In this document: one piece after another, positions 1 to 11,854 of the stretch
How the letters are laid out: every line of letters starts with the position of its first letter
Numbering within the stretch: the first letter of the stretch is position 1
From: Dicyema japonicum
Lineage: Eukaryota > Dicyemida > Rhombozoa > Dicyemidae
DNA length: 64,000 nucleotides
Direction of reading: 5' to 3'
Assembly: GCA_011109175.1 (NCBI GenBank)
Contig: RDEW01000005.1
Location: 1,366,324 to 1,430,323 of the forward strand
Notes under the pieces: model-generated
Database searches by the model: none
The model's input: only the letters and a program-made list of their open reading frames with translations
Told to the model about the DNA's origin: nothing
Made by a program: the position numbers and the translations under genes

Positions 1-770
1 ACTTGCTCCAAATAAGTAACAGAGGATTTCAAAAAGACAACCCGGACCCTTCTTGTATAATTTTAGCCGAATCCCGTACATTCGATGAGTTTTATCTTGG
101 CACTCCATAATAGTTTGTTTCATCAAAGAATTTACTACATGTCACCTATCATCAAATCAACACTAATTGCTTTCTAATCAAAAATTAAAGAATGTATTTT
201 TTAAGTCTATATTTTCTTGACTCGACTCATGTTGACTATTTTCAATTCTCCTGATTCTGCCTTAATCTGTGATAAAAATTAAATAAACCTCTATTCGGTT
301 GTTTGACAAAATTCACCACGGGACGCGACATTTTCGGTTACATAATTTTTTACATCGTCTTAACTTTGCCCGAATGCGACTTCGTCCTGAAATTTACAGC
401 TTGATATGGTTAGGGACAGCAGCTTTAGGACTTCCAGAGAAAACAGGTTTAGCAAAACAATGTAGATACTCATCCATGTTTGCCTTTACATAGTCCACAT
501 CACCGGTCAACAACATAGATGTCGATAAAGAACATAGTTTGTTCGTCGTGAAATTCCTGTAATGACTCTAGTTGACATTATTAGTATCAAATTTTATACA
601 ATACAGCAATGCATGGTAATTTAGAGTAATGAATTGTTCGAATATAAGCTCTATGTTTTTAGAAAGGTTTATTTAATTAACCAAATATTTTCAGACATAT
701 TCTTATAATTAATAATCAAATGATTAAACTAAGAATGTTCTAGCTACGTAAAACAAATAGGCCACCTAGT
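1..770. other. No recognisable gene
   Basis: AT-rich sequence with only short open frames. No conserved motif, repeat end or splice-linked exon chain was recognised. The 64-codon plus frame at 299-493 has no similarity I can name. Confidence 0.4.
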
Positions 771-774
771 TCTC

Positions 775-1740
775 CATTCCATTCTTCATAAGGATTTCAC
801 TTAATATCCATAACATTCACAGCCTCACATTATTTGGCTTTTCTTTCCAAAAAAGGATTAGACCATCTTTCTAAACTGACTAAATTTATTGCTGATGGAT
901 TAAATAAATCTCCTTAAAGAACAATCATTGAGTCTTCATTTAACAAGCTTACCAACAACACTTCTTTTTTAGGCCGATGATATTATAATTGCCTCTCCCT
1001 ACCGCGACGCATCCGCTACTTATATGGTAATGAAAAAACATTGACAAAATTTCTTTTTCGATGGACCAAAATCTCCTCATCCAATCTAGTTAAAAGTCAT
1101 CAATAATGCTTTCAACTAGAAACAATCGTCAATTCAACTTATCTAAAGACAATTTATCAACGATGAACTATGCTGTATCTGTCTGTTGTCCCTTTTTATC
1201 AATAAAAACGTCGAAAAAAATACAAACGACTCAAAACTCTGCTCTAAGAATAATTACTGGAAGTATAAAAACCACACAAACTGACCACCTAGGCTGGGAA
1301 TCAAAAATTCTTCGAATTAGGGAACATTTCAAAATGCTCAGTCTACAATTTCTTGACAAGTGAAAAACACTGGGACATCAAGCTCGCTGCCTTTGGATCT
1401 CAAAACAAAAGGAGAATTATTCCTACTCTTGGTGATCAAATTCTGATTGTAAAAACCATCCCTGAGACTACATAAAACAATGGTCATCACTTGAATTTAC
1501 ACTAATATCTGCACAGGATTGGACAATCTTCTTCTCCACTATCTCCAAGTGCTTTCTTGACAACTAGAAGACGGGTTACCCCTTCTCTTGTCCGGTTGCA
1601 ACTCCTAGTACTCTATAGAACCAAATATACATGTCAGATCTTTGGGAGTGTTCGCTCTTGGCTGTAACGTTTTTGTTAGTCACTTGTTTCTTTCATTTGA
1701 AGGGACCGGGGGTAATCAAATAATAAATAAAATCTGTACG
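775..1740 (+). mobile_element. Group B (jockey/CR1-like) LINE, decayed 3' half
   Basis: Reverse transcriptase remnants lie in shifting frames. Around 850-900 the translation HLSKLTKFIADGL matches the equivalent stretch of the group B copies at 8.2 and 44.7 kb. Near 972 the RT catalytic box reads ADDIIIASPYRD. The 1106-1363 frame carries the usual post-RT tail with QNSALRIITGS and TDHL. The copy ends in an AATAAATAAA-type tail near 1720-1735. Several frame changes show that it is dead. The 5' end is missing. Confidence 0.65.
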
Positions 1741-2417
1741 AGTCCATCTTTAACAAATATCAAGTAGCACCATCCAGATCTTCTTGACTGATATTTCCTA
1801 AGTACATCGGAAAACTGTATCGAAGCCAAAAATTTTGATTTCAGAAGTCGACTTTGAGTTTATCAGAGATCGTTTATTAAAATATTAAATAAGGCATACG
1901 TTCTAAAATTAATGCTCATTTGAGATCTCAAAATTCGAAGAATTTGTAAATTTTCAATCACATTAAATTTAAGAATTGATATCTTTGAGAAGTTATGTTT
2001 GATAATCATTGATTACTTTAAGATCTAATAACCGCCAAATATGTAAGGCGAACTAAATGAGTTCAAATGTAGGAAGCAAATACAAGTTCGCTCACTCGAG
2101 ATAGAACATTGCAAATTTAAGGAAATACACGGGCGTCAAGTGATCGACCTTCTTAAACAACCATCTCACCTTTGCTAGATGTTCGTCTCAAGATCTGGCC
2201 CACTTCCTGTACGCTCGTGTTATTTTTGGAAACTTTGGAAATGTCATCATGGCTCCCTTTTCCTCACAAGTGCCTCGAAGGGAAGATGTAAGTAAGACTC
2301 CTCCTAGTGATTTTCTGCTTATGCTTTCAGTTGCTTATGCCTCGTTTTTATTCAAATTGGTTAAAATAATTTGGTTAAAACCCTTGTAAAATTAAGTTAT
2401 CTAATTAAATGACTAAA
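1741..2417. other. Unassigned spacer downstream of the cathepsin gene
   Basis: Mostly AT-rich. A plus-strand open stretch of about 75 codons around 2147-2375 (contains HFLYARVIFGNFGN) reads like protein, but I cannot assign it to a family. It may be a transposon remnant. Confidence 0.3.
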
Positions 2418-3600
2418 TTATTCGATTATGGGATAAATGGCGTAGAAAGGAAACCCACAGTTATTCTTCTCTCGTGCCATTTTCATGTAGCCAAATATAC
2501 CCCATATTTCCCCCCATCCATTCTTTATGAGCCAATACTTTTCTCCATTTGATACTCCATAACCGACGACAGAAACTAGATGGTTATACTTTAAATTTAT
2601 GCAATTTTTGATATGGAAAACTCCTAAACATTTCATGTATATTTTTACCTCCAAAATACCATTTAAATCTTTTCATAGAACCTGCAACACCAACACTTAC
2701 AGGACCAACATCCACGAGAACTTGCAAAAGCATTCTTTCATCACCTGTTTTAAGTATTTTATAACCAGTCAAATTAAATTTAATATCTGGTTGACCCTCA
2801 TATTTGCATTTACTCCTCTACACAATTATTTGTGGAAAAATTACCTTTGCCATATATGGATATCGTTTTTCAGAATTAATTCCTCCGTTTTTTTTAACGT
2901 AATCATAAGCTTGTTCGGGACTTCCTCCTGTAGATCCCGGTATATGAGAGCAATCAACTAGATTTTGTTCGCTCATAGATACAAGTATATTATGTTTGAT
3001 CGCCAAATGTGACTCCAACGTAGCCACCTAAATACGTTAAACAGTCCTTAACTGCGCCAAATGCAAAGCATGACCCCAAAACCAATCCTTGCGATTTTAT
3101 ATCAGTTACAACGTTTCGTTTTATCCAATTTAAGGACAAATGATATTTTCTTTCATTTACATGCACTTTATAATCTCCGAGTAGTTTGTCTTCAAGTGTA
3201 TCATGAGAATTGTAAGTATTATATAAATTGAATTCGTTTGGTTTGATAAATTCTCTTCTGGTCTACAAAAATATATTGTAAATAAACCAAGTCAGCAAAC
3301 TGATTAATTCCCAATTCATACAAAAATTTTCCTTTATTAAAAAGTGAATTGTGGTTGTCAATAAATCTCAAGTTTTCAGTAAAAATAGCCTTTCTAACTT
3401 GGAGTTCTAAGCCAGAATATGATTTATCTGTAAAATAAGTAAAAATAAATTTAACTATATTTTTCTATGAAATTATTCCATTGGATTTCATAATATTCAT
3501 CGTCCTTAAGTGAATAATTGATTGATTCGTATTTGAAATGAATTTTAGATGAAATGAAGTAATGAAATAAAAAGTAAAAAATGAAAATTAGGGCAATCAT
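2418..3600 (-). CDS. Cathepsin L-like cysteine protease, six exons, intact
   Basis: Papain-family (C1A) protease, secreted or lysosomal. Exons on the minus strand: 3600-3456, 3427-3288, 3262-3053, 3027-2845, 2817-2649 and 2623-2418. The introns are 28, 25, 25, 27 and 25 nt, all GT..AG, and the joined frame is open for 350 residues. A hydrophobic signal peptide ([15 protein letters not shown]) is followed by an I29 propeptide ([21 protein letters not shown]). The catalytic Cys is about residue 160 in GSCFAF, His about 297 in [10 protein letters not shown] and Asn about 317 in KNGWG; the oxyanion Gln is in SQG. Usual family length is 320-340. One oddity: the residue before GSC is Leu where most relatives have the first disulfide Cys. 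The ATG at 3600 was chosen because it supplies the signal peptide in frame. Confidence 0.93.
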
Positions 3601-3889
3601 TATAATTAATACAATTTATTTTTTATTTGAATACATTAAATAATCTTTCTTTTAATTTTATGAATTTTATTAATTACTAAATCAGTAAATTATCATAATA
3701 TGTAGAATTTCAATCCAAATTGTTGCTAATCACATCAAGTTGTTTCTAGCACTTAAAAATTATTAAATCTTGCACTAATAAGAAAAAAAGAACTTAAAAG
3801 GATAACATCTAGCATTTAAAAATATAAAAATTAAAGGATCTTAGTTGTCGTATAATAAAATGTAACATTTCACCAAGTGTGACCAACTG
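3601..3889. promoter_or_regulatory. AT-rich upstream region of the cathepsin gene
   Basis: Very AT-rich spacer between the cathepsin start codon and the first recognisable LINE sequence. It probably holds the promoter, but no specific site was recognised. Confidence 0.3.
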
Positions 3890-4239
3890 GAACAGATTAA
3901 CGGGATCTTCTGTTCGACAGCGGAGCGTATCTTCAACGTCCGGTTCGAGGATTAGTCATAGAAGTAAGCCACTCTGCCTGTAAGACTCAGATGGCTTAGA
4001 ATTCGCAACCCTGTAGACGTTTCTCTTCCTGCATATCTCTCGTCGCTAATGGCCTGTAACACCCTTCTCAAGAGGATTATACACTCCCTCCCTAAATTCT
4101 CTATTGACCAGGACGCCGGCCATGCTCGTGAGGCCTGGAGCTGTACTTATCAGCTTACCCTGCCTTCCGCTCTCTCACCGGGCCCTAGGCGATGCTGTAT
4201 GCGGGAATTCTTTCGAAAATTTGCTAGTGTCATCAAGCC

Positions 4240-5786
4240 CAGCGGTTCTCAACCTGGGGTCGATTCGACCCCCAGGGGTCTAAAATCAATCCAGATCGAT
4301 CGTAACGGGGTCGAAATTGAAATACTTGGGGGTCGAAAATAAATTTAATATATTTAATTTTTTGTGTTGTGGAGTATGATGAGATGGATGTTATGATCCA
4401 TGGAGTACCCAAAGAGAACCATGTCCATCTGCTGGCAGCCAATAAGGAGAGACTATATTTACCCCGTGATAAATTCGGCCGTGGACTGTAGTAGTCCAAC
4501 TAAGTGAGCGTATCCTAATGCGAATGCACGACACCCTGATAGCTGGGTCAAGTGTGTCTGCTAGGAAGCACGGCATAATAACGACCGAGAAAACACGGGC
4601 AACCCACTTAGGCACTATCAGACCGTTTTTGTCTGCTAAGTATGGTGTTGATGATGGTGGGCTAGTAAATGTGAAGGCGTTGATCGAATTACAATATAAT
4701 AATTTGATGGAAAAGATCAACTTAAAAAGCCTTCATAAGGTCCTTTTCAGAGCATTGGACAACCCACATGTCGACCTTAAGTCGTCGACAATATGGCTAA
4801 ATACGGTGATAACTCACCTCGATTGGAGGCGCTGTACACGTATACGCAAGACCGCAATATCTCATCAAACCATCTATATCAGTGATTCCATCAGATCTGA
4901 TGGGTCTAAATTCCGACGAAATATTAAAGAATCCACGAAATGTCAGATAATGTTGAACATATTTCATGTGAAAGGCTTAAAAATACTATTTTTTCCCTTC
5001 AAATTGTCGAAAGTCATATATGTGACGACCAATCAATTCTAATAGGATGTGTCATGTTAATTTTATTAGAAGCTTACCCTTTAAGATATTTTGACGATCA
5101 TGCTCTTTTTACAGAAGATTTATTATTCGTCAAATATTTGGAAACTGATACGACTGGATTTTCTATTTTTTCCGTAGTCAAATTATTTTTGGATGACAAG
5201 AAGATTCCATATAAAAATTTGGTTTTCATATGAAAATTTGTATATAAGAAAAATATTAAAGAGGAATTAATTATGTTAAAATTCAATCCAGAATTAAAAC
5301 TATATTATAATGATTCACAATCACCCGTTATTTTTTGAAAGAGAGTTATCCAAAATTGTGGACAGAAATAGCACAATTGCTACTCTATTTTCCGACATCA
5401 TACTGTGTTGAATGCGGATTTAGCATTCTACATCGAATTGTAAATAAAGAACGAAACAGATTGGATGTGTCCACTAAAGGAGATATCCGGTTAAAAATAA
5501 CACAGAGAGCCAGATATCGAATCTTTGGTCAAAAAACATCAGTCACAGGGATCCCAATGCTATTTAATTCTTTTTTTATTATAGATTTATGCTAAGATAC
5601 CAACTTAACATCGAGTACTTTTTTTGTTTGATTTGATTATTAACAATGAATTCATTTTAGATAGTTAACTAATTTTACTTAGAATTGTCTGTTCTAAATA
5701 AAAAAGTTTTAAGGGGTCGATTAAATTTTAGGGGGGTCAAAAAAAAGTCAAGGGGTCGACGAGTAAAAAAAGGTTGAGAACCCCTG
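4240..5786 (+). mobile_element. hAT DNA transposon (ZBED5-like transposase remnant)
   Basis: The ends are inverted repeats: left CAGCGGTTCTCAACC, right GGTTGAGAACCCCTG. They are flanked by an imperfect 8-bp target-site duplication (atcaagcc at 4232-4239, atctagcc at 5787-5794), the length expected for hAT. Transposase remnants on the plus strand lie at 4940-5233 (LFTEDLLFVKYLETDTTG) and 5335-5520, the latter being the C-terminal dimerisation region (LLLYFPTSYCVECGFS, ERNRLDVSTKGDIRLKIT). The N-terminal half of the transposase is absent, replaced in part by a nested LINE fragment. Confidence 0.88.
4380..4932 (+). mobile_element. LINE fragment nested inside the hAT element
   Basis: The plus-strand translation includes ENHVHLLAANKERLYLPRDK followed by FGRGL. 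This resembles the RLYLPR..GRGL segment found downstream of the RT in several non-LTR retrotransposons. It continues into the open frame at 4518-5042 with ATHLGTIRPFL and LKSLHKVLFRALDNP. It sits between the left hAT end and the transposase remnant. Its exact borders are not visible. It could instead be a captured piece brought in when the hAT formed. Confidence 0.5.
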
Positions 5787-6465
5787 ATCTAGCCAACATC
5801 GCAGTGCCTGTTTGTTGTCGAGGGCATTTTCCGAGAGTGGTTCCTAGCTCAACGCCATTCCCAATGGAGTTTTGAGTACCTTCCTGGATGATGAATGTGT
5901 CCGTATTGGGATTTCATTACGACTGGGATTAAAAGTCTGTGTTCCACATCCTTGCCGATGCTGAGACCAGATCGACTGTTTTGATTAAACCCTCAGATTT
6001 CCTATACACATGGCTTTGAACGAAGTCGTTAGGCAACCTTTGGACGCTGCTCGATCCAGTCGGTCTTTGCAAGCGTGACGGAAAAAGACCAGATGAGATG
6101 ACAATCTTTACTTTTGAAGCTGGAAGCCTCTTGTCTGGGACGTCATCTGCACCACGCATTTGTCCTTTGCATCCTACATCAGAGTGCTTCTGGGGTCTGC
6201 ACAACCGTTGAGAGGGACAAGAAGTCAAAACGAGCAAAGTACCCGGTAATACCGAGGATTTCTTGTTTTTCCGCTCATGGTTGAAACTTCTGGTCACTGT
6301 GAGCTGGAATTCAAGAGTCGTCTAGGGAATCGGATTTATACACGATTAGGAGACCCTCGTGAGGACTGTTGGTTATTTGAGCGAATCTCTATTACCATCC
6401 TGAGAGGGAATAGCCACGCAGTCAGGGCTGCCCCTATATGACCATTTGCTCACTTTTTTCCTTTT

Positions 6466-8095
6466 AGTTAGTTAAAACACATCCGCGTTACCAGTAAACA
6501 CTGTTTATGGTTTCGCTTGTGCCATTTTTTTCGATTATCCTTTCCGTTAGCCTTTTCATCCATTTCGTTATCGTGCTCGTCTCCTGATTTCGTCCAGATA
6601 GTCTGCATCTATCAGTCGGCCCCCGATCACGGCACAATCCTCCACAAGTGTTCTGGGAAGACAACTTCTTGGACGTCCTCTAAATTTAGAAGATACAGTG
6701 TAATCGAAAAATTCTTCCATGGCAGCATTGCATGGTGTCTGTTCACCCATCCGTAGAATATGTCCAAAAAGGCGCAAGTAGGTTCAGACTTATTGGTCCA
6801 CAATCAGTCAGTTTGTATAATTTATTGTTTGAGATTTTATTTGGCCAAGATTAGGAGTTTTCTTAGTTGGCCTCTGTGAAACGAGTCGAGTTGTTCCCTG
6901 TCTTTTTTTGATGTACCCCAAGTACCTGCGTTGTAAATGAAGACTGGTCAGACAAATTCATTATATAAGCGCATCTAAGTAAGAAGTTGATTATTTCTCA
7001 TAAGAATGGATTGTAATTTTTTGAGTACTATGGTGGCTAATATCTTTCGTCGTGTGATATCTTCTGAATCGCCAAGTATCGATCCGAGTTTTCGAGTGTT
7101 CTTCCACTTCTCATCAACTCGGGTTGGCGTTCTTTCAATAGTGGTTATTTTAGTTTGTCTTTATTGATTTTGAGGATAATTTACTCAAAGTTGTTTTCCC
7201 TCTCTTCATATAACTTCTATAAATTCCCGATCTTCAGAAACGAAATCGACGTCATCGCGTAAATAAGCTCCATGAAGTGACTGTCTATCCAATTTGTTCT
7301 TTTAGATCTCTCAGAGCAGCCTCCAGGTAGATGATAAATAATACGGGAGATAGAATGTCTCTTTGTGGTGTTCTAACATTGGTAGAAATTGGTCTAGACA
7401 CCTAAGAGCCAACTCTGACGAGTAGTTCAGCTTCAGATAATAGCATATTTATCATGCGCAGATTGTCTTCGTCGAGAACGTCTTTCAACACAGTTAGTAG
7501 TTTACTCCTGTTGATGATGTCATAGCCTTTCTCAAGTCGGTTCCCAGGATATTAAAGGATCGTTTGTACTTCTGACATATTGCAGTGATTCAGCGATGGC
7601 TTCAGACAACATCAGCCGTGGATCTTCCATGCTTTTTAAAATAATTTTTCAGTACTTAATAACCGAATAACATTATTAATGGGTCGTGACCTTTCTCAAT
7701 TCTGCTATATTTTTAGCTGACAATAAATTAGTCTCAAACAGTTCTATCCGAGACTACAATTTATACTTTAATAGTGAAATACTCTACCTCATTCGTGAAA
7801 GAGATTTAAATCAAAATGTTTTAAGCGGTCTAAAGCAGTAGATGCAATGACTTTGCGTAATGTGTTCAGCAATATGACTGGACGAGGCTTTCTAGTGGTC
7901 CTTTTTATTTGTTGGGCTTTTGTATAGGTATTCCTTTTCCCTGGGGAAGAACCGAGTTAGATGTAAACATTCCATTAAATAATGTCAAAATAGTTCCAGA
8001 GACACATAGGTCCATATTTCAGAAGTTCCGCGGAAATACTATCCGGTTCAGCGACAAAAGCCTGTAAGAAGCAGGGTCCTCCCTTAATTTTCCAG
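6466..8095 (-). mobile_element. Group A LINE, RT to 3' end, decayed
   Basis: On the minus strand the RT starts near 8060 (EPDSISAELLKYG), runs through frame-shifted RT segments, and ends with the family tail MRLFGHILRMGEQTPCNAAM at 6568-6777. The 3' end near 6466 (TTAGTTAGTTAAAACACAT on plus) is shared with the copies at about 10.0 kb and 25.0 kb. The 5' half is missing. A junction with a group B LINE in the same orientation lies near 8100. Confidence 0.75.
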
Positions 8096-8099
8096 GGTT

Positions 8100-9239
8100 C
8101 AGTGTTGGATGAATATTCGAAAGTTTCCATATAGATGCCTTGGTTTGTTTGAAAAACCATCTCTAATGAAGTTGGTTAATTTCTGTAGGTACGTTAATGT
8201 AGAACAATCGCTCTTGAATCCGTGTTGAAAATCCTTTTCTGGTAAGAAAGCCTTGATTCTCCCAAGCACAAGCCTTTCCAGGATTTTCGATATGGAACAT
8301 AACAATGACACAGGTCTAAATGATGCCGGATCTTCCTTAGGTTTTCCAGGTTTCAGTATAGGTCGGATATTGGCTTGCTTCCATAACAACTGTATTACAT
8401 TACAATTAATTGAATAGTTATACACCAACTCCAATATCTCCAAGGTTCTTCAATAACACTACTGGAATGTTGTTGGGACCGGCAGAGTACGTTGTTTTTG
8501 TAAAATGCAGCGCATTCTTCACGTCTTCATCCAAGAAGTAGACTGGGTTAGAATCCTTCTTCAGTTTTCTGCGTGAAGAGAGAAGCACTTCCGACTTCCT
8601 GTGTTCCTTGTACGAAATTTTTGTGTAGAATTTTATCAAATTGTTAACGTATCGTTGAGTATAGTCATCCTCGGGGGAAGTTTCTTCTCCCTTTGCAACA
8701 TTTCGGATGGCTTTCCACACTTCTCGGTACTACGGTTGCGATTTACCTTTGTAAGAATCCGATTCCACTTCAATTCCTTGGCCTTGAACTCTCTGGCATT
8801 TATTTCGTTGTTTATAGCTCTGATCCGGAGTTTCGTTTTTAATGTGATCCAATTAGATTTTTTGAAGTGATTTCTTTCTTTGATCAATGCCGACTTTCCT
8901 CGACCATTAGAGAAGTTTAGACGATGCTTGGGAATAGCCAATGATCTTACTTCTAGGATTGTGCAAGTAAAGTATTTGATCGCTTTTTCTAGCGATTTGA
9001 AGCTGACCAAGTAACAATTCTTCAGTCTATCATCAGAGATTGCGCGATACAATTCCCAATTAGCAGCTTTGTAGTTATAACTAGCAGGTGTTCTCCTCAC
9101 TCTGACTCTAGCGATTTGAAGCTGACCAAGTAACAATTCTTCAGTCTATCATCAGAGATTGCGCGATACAATTCCCAATTAGCAGCTTTGTAGTTATAAC
9201 TAGCAGGTGTTCTCCTCACTCTGACTTCTCTCATGACCT
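8100..9239 (-). mobile_element. Group B LINE, RT 5' half, 3'-truncated
   Basis: Minus-strand frames 8099-8443, 8418-8720 and 8636-9136 give a pre-RT linker (SLEKAIKYFTCTILEVRS), the RT entry (TTYSAGPNNIPVVLLK) and RT motifs (IRPILKPGKPKEDPASFRP, LLCSISKILERLVLGRIKAF). They closely match the plus copy at 43.8-45.2 kb. The match stops after FSNKPRH, where group A sequence begins, so the element is chimeric or truncated. A 119-bp tandem duplication (8989-9107 and 9108-9226) lies in the linker. Confidence 0.8.
8989..9226. repeat. 119-bp tandem duplication
   Basis: Two adjacent, nearly identical 119-bp copies begin ctagcgatttgaagctgacc at 8989 and 9108. There is no N between them. This is one of six short tandem duplications of about 60-130 bp in the window. 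Confidence 0.9.
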
Positions 9240-9998
9240 TCACTTAATTCCGTTTATGTTTAGTTGGAGAGCAGTAAATTTCTTTTCACCACAGTGGGCT
9301 GAGGGTTTTCGCCGCGAATGTTTGGATTTTCTTGAAACACATCGCCGGAGGTCGATAATGACCCCGGGGGGAAGGGGTCTAATGGTCCTTTTCGGGAGGG
9401 TATTAGAAGCCCTCTGGGCGTTGTCAAATCCTTTTGAATTTTTTAATTGGTGGACCACATAACGCCACGCTACAATTATGAAAATAACTTCTGTGTTTGT
9501 GTCTTCAATCAGATTCCTAAATATCGAAAAGTGTTTATCGAACATATTGCCTCTCCTGACGAGGGTCAATAGTCCTCCACCTCGGTCTGATTGTCAGTCG
9601 ACTCTCAATACATTTAAACCGGTAAATTTAGGAGTAGTGGATTTCCAAGAAAGCTTGGTCTTTTGTAATAGGCAGATATCAATTTTATTCCTCTCCAAAT
9701 ATGAACTTAGTTCGGATGCTTTGCCTCTAACTCCGTTAATGTTCAAGCTAAGTATCTTTAATACCTTTGGTCCCGGATTCATTACAACATCTCCTGACAT
9801 GACGAGTCTCCACCGGAAAAGTGCACGGACGTGTAGGAATTGCCGTTTTGGGGAACTCCTCTTGATTGTCGTTGACAAATGGTTCTTTTTGGATACATTT
9901 TTGGTTTGTATCTGACCCCACCAGACAAGGCACATGACGCACGCTAATTTTAATCGTTTTGAAATTTTATTTAACCCCTCCATTCTATTTTAATCAAA
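9240..9998 (-). mobile_element. Group B LINE 5' part with 2A-like motif and endonuclease start
   Basis: The minus frame 9983-9594 encodes an N-terminal stretch with SGDVVMNPGP followed directly by KVLKILSLNINGVRGK and IDICLLQKTKLSW. The second part is the start of an exonuclease-endonuclease-phosphatase (EEP) domain of the type used by jockey/CR1 LINEs. NPGP preceded by GDV is the signature of 2A ribosome-skipping peptides; the usual consensus has Glu where this copy has Val. A second short EEP-like start (FTALQLNINGIK) lies at 9240-9290. The rest of the endonuclease is not contiguous. Confidence 0.72.
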
Positions 9999-10473
9999 CA
10001 ATTCAAGCTTAGTTAGTTAAAACACATATGCGTTACCAGTAAACACTGTTTATGGTTTCGCTTGTGCCATGTTTTTAGGATTATCCTTACCGCTAGTCTT
10101 TTCCATCCTTTTCGTTGTCGTCTTGTTTCCTGATTTGTCCAGATCATCCGCATTTATCAGTCGGCCCCCTATCACTGCGTAATCTTTTGCAAGTGTCATT
10201 GGAAGACAACTTCTTGGACGTCCTCTGAATGCAAGAGATACAGTATGGTCGAAAAATTCTTCCATGGCAGCATTGCATGGTGTCTGTTCACCCATCCGTA
10301 GAATATGTCCAAAAAGGCGCAAGTAGGTTCAGACTTATTGGTCCACAATCAGTCAGTTTGTATAATTTATTGTTTGAGATTTTCTTTGGCCAAGATTAGG
10401 AGTTTTCTTAGTTGGCCTCTGTGAAACGAGTCGAGTTGTTCCCTGTCTTTCTTTGATGTACCCCAAGTACCTG
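9999..10473 (-). mobile_element. Group A LINE 3' end, running into an assembly gap
   Basis: Nearly identical to 6466-6940, with the same tail (MRLFGHILRMGEQTPCNAAM) in the frame 10322-10050 and the post-RT text SFHRGQLRKLLILAKENLKQ near 10367-10440. Continuity to the 5' side is lost in the N gap. Confidence 0.85.
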
Positions 10474-11019
10474 NNNNNNNNNNNNNNNNNNNNNNNNNNN
10501 NNNNNNNNNNNNNNNNNNNNNNNNNNNNNNNNNNNNNNNNNNNNNNNNNNNNNNNNNNNNNNNNNNNNNNNNNNNNNNNNNNNNNNNNNNNNNNNNNNNN
10601 NNNNNNNNNNNNNNNNNNNNNNNNNNNNNNNNNNNNNNNNNNNNNNNNNNNNNNNNNNNNNNNNNNNNNNNNNNNNNNNNNNNNNNNNNNNNNNNNNNNN
10701 NNNNNNNNNNNNNNNNNNNNNNNNNNNNNNNNNNNNNNNNNNNNNNNNNNNNNNNNNNNNNNNNNNNNNNNNNNNNNNNNNNNNNNNNNNNNNNNNNNNN
10801 NNNNNNNNNNNNNNNNNNNNNNNNNNNNNNNNNNNNNNNNNNNNNNNNNNNNNNNNNNNNNNNNNNNNNNNNNNNNNNNNNNNNNNNNNNNNNNNNNNNN
10901 NNNNNNNNNNNNNNNNNNNNNNNNNNNNNNNNNNNNNNNNNNNNNNNNNNNNNNNNNNNNNNNNNNNNNNNNNNNNNNNNNNNNNNNNNNNNNNNNNNNN
11001 NNNNNNNNNNNNNNNNNNN
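10474..11019. other. Assembly gap of 546 N
   Basis: A run of N. Long frames crossing it are artefacts of translating N. Confidence 1.
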
Positions 11020-11850
11020 TTGTTGATCCGCTTAAATGCTTCATAAATTTAATCCATAATTTCTCCTTTAAGAACATTACTGTTTTTATCTTCAAAAATT
11101 CTAAGATAATAATGGTATTCATCCAATTCATTGAAGAAACAATCTTTCTCAGAAAAGACTTCACGTTTGTTCCAACGTCTCCAACGACCGTTAGCATAGC
11201 AATTTTTAAATAAAGTTTATTCCTTCTCTTGTGATTTATAAGTATTATGGCTATCGTGAAGGTGGTATATTATTGGTCGTTGAGTTAATGTAGGGACAAT
11301 AATAATTTGTTTTAGGAACACAATATCCCTCAATGTGTATGTGCTTCGTGACTTAATCAAGATTCTGCACAACAATTCTGTGGACATTGCTTAATTCAAA
11401 AAACGAAGGTTACAGCAAAGTCTAACTTTACATTCCTGCAAAACTGATTCATTGTTATAAGAGGTCAGAGGAGGTCTCTCACTAATATATGCCAGCAATT
11501 GATGCCTATTGGAGGATCATTTCATTAAAATTAAGGATATCGGCTCCGGTTTAGATTAGTTCTGGAGCTGAAACTCTTTATTGCAAACTTCAAAAAGGAC
11601 TTTTGACTTATATGAGAGTCGAAGCTTTCCAAATCTATACTCTTTACTCTGAAAAGGCTGGATGAAATATTTATATTCCTCCTCGTCAGCCTCTTATACA
11701 AGTGGAACCCTCTCGTTGGACGACTATGCCATAAACATTGGAGTGCCAGTTATGGAAAACTTTAGAAGTATTAAAATTTTTATTAACGGGGGTGTACATC
11801 CCCCAGTCCCTAAAGTCTAAATGAACACGTGAACAAGTTAATAAAACTCT
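11020..11850. other. Unassigned region after the gap
   Basis: Minus-strand text near 11020-11210 (EKDCFFNELDEYHYYLRIFE in one frame) looks like protein and may be an exon of a gene lost in the gap. I could not link it by introns or name it. The rest is featureless. Confidence 0.3.
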
Positions 11851-11854
11851 ATGC

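Larger units (their letters stand above)
3890..6440 (+). mobile_element. Group D LINE 3' half, split by a hAT insertion
   Basis: The left part (3890-4239) translates as ERIFNVRF, LPVRL and NPVDVSLPAYLSSLMA. This matches the minus-strand copy at 38.5-38.9 kb. The right part (5795-6440) continues with FLDDECVRIGISLRLGL, an RPDEMTIFTF-like segment in another frame, and the tail DPREDCWLFERISITILRGN ending at about 6440. Together they are one 3' region of a LINE cut at 4239/5787 by the hAT element listed separately. Frames are broken by indels and stops, so the copy is dead. No endonuclease or RT core is present. Confidence 0.75.

Noticed and set aside
10367-11197. Long frames across N runs (also 36164-37644)
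   Set aside because: They are open only because N was translated as X; no sequence information supports them.
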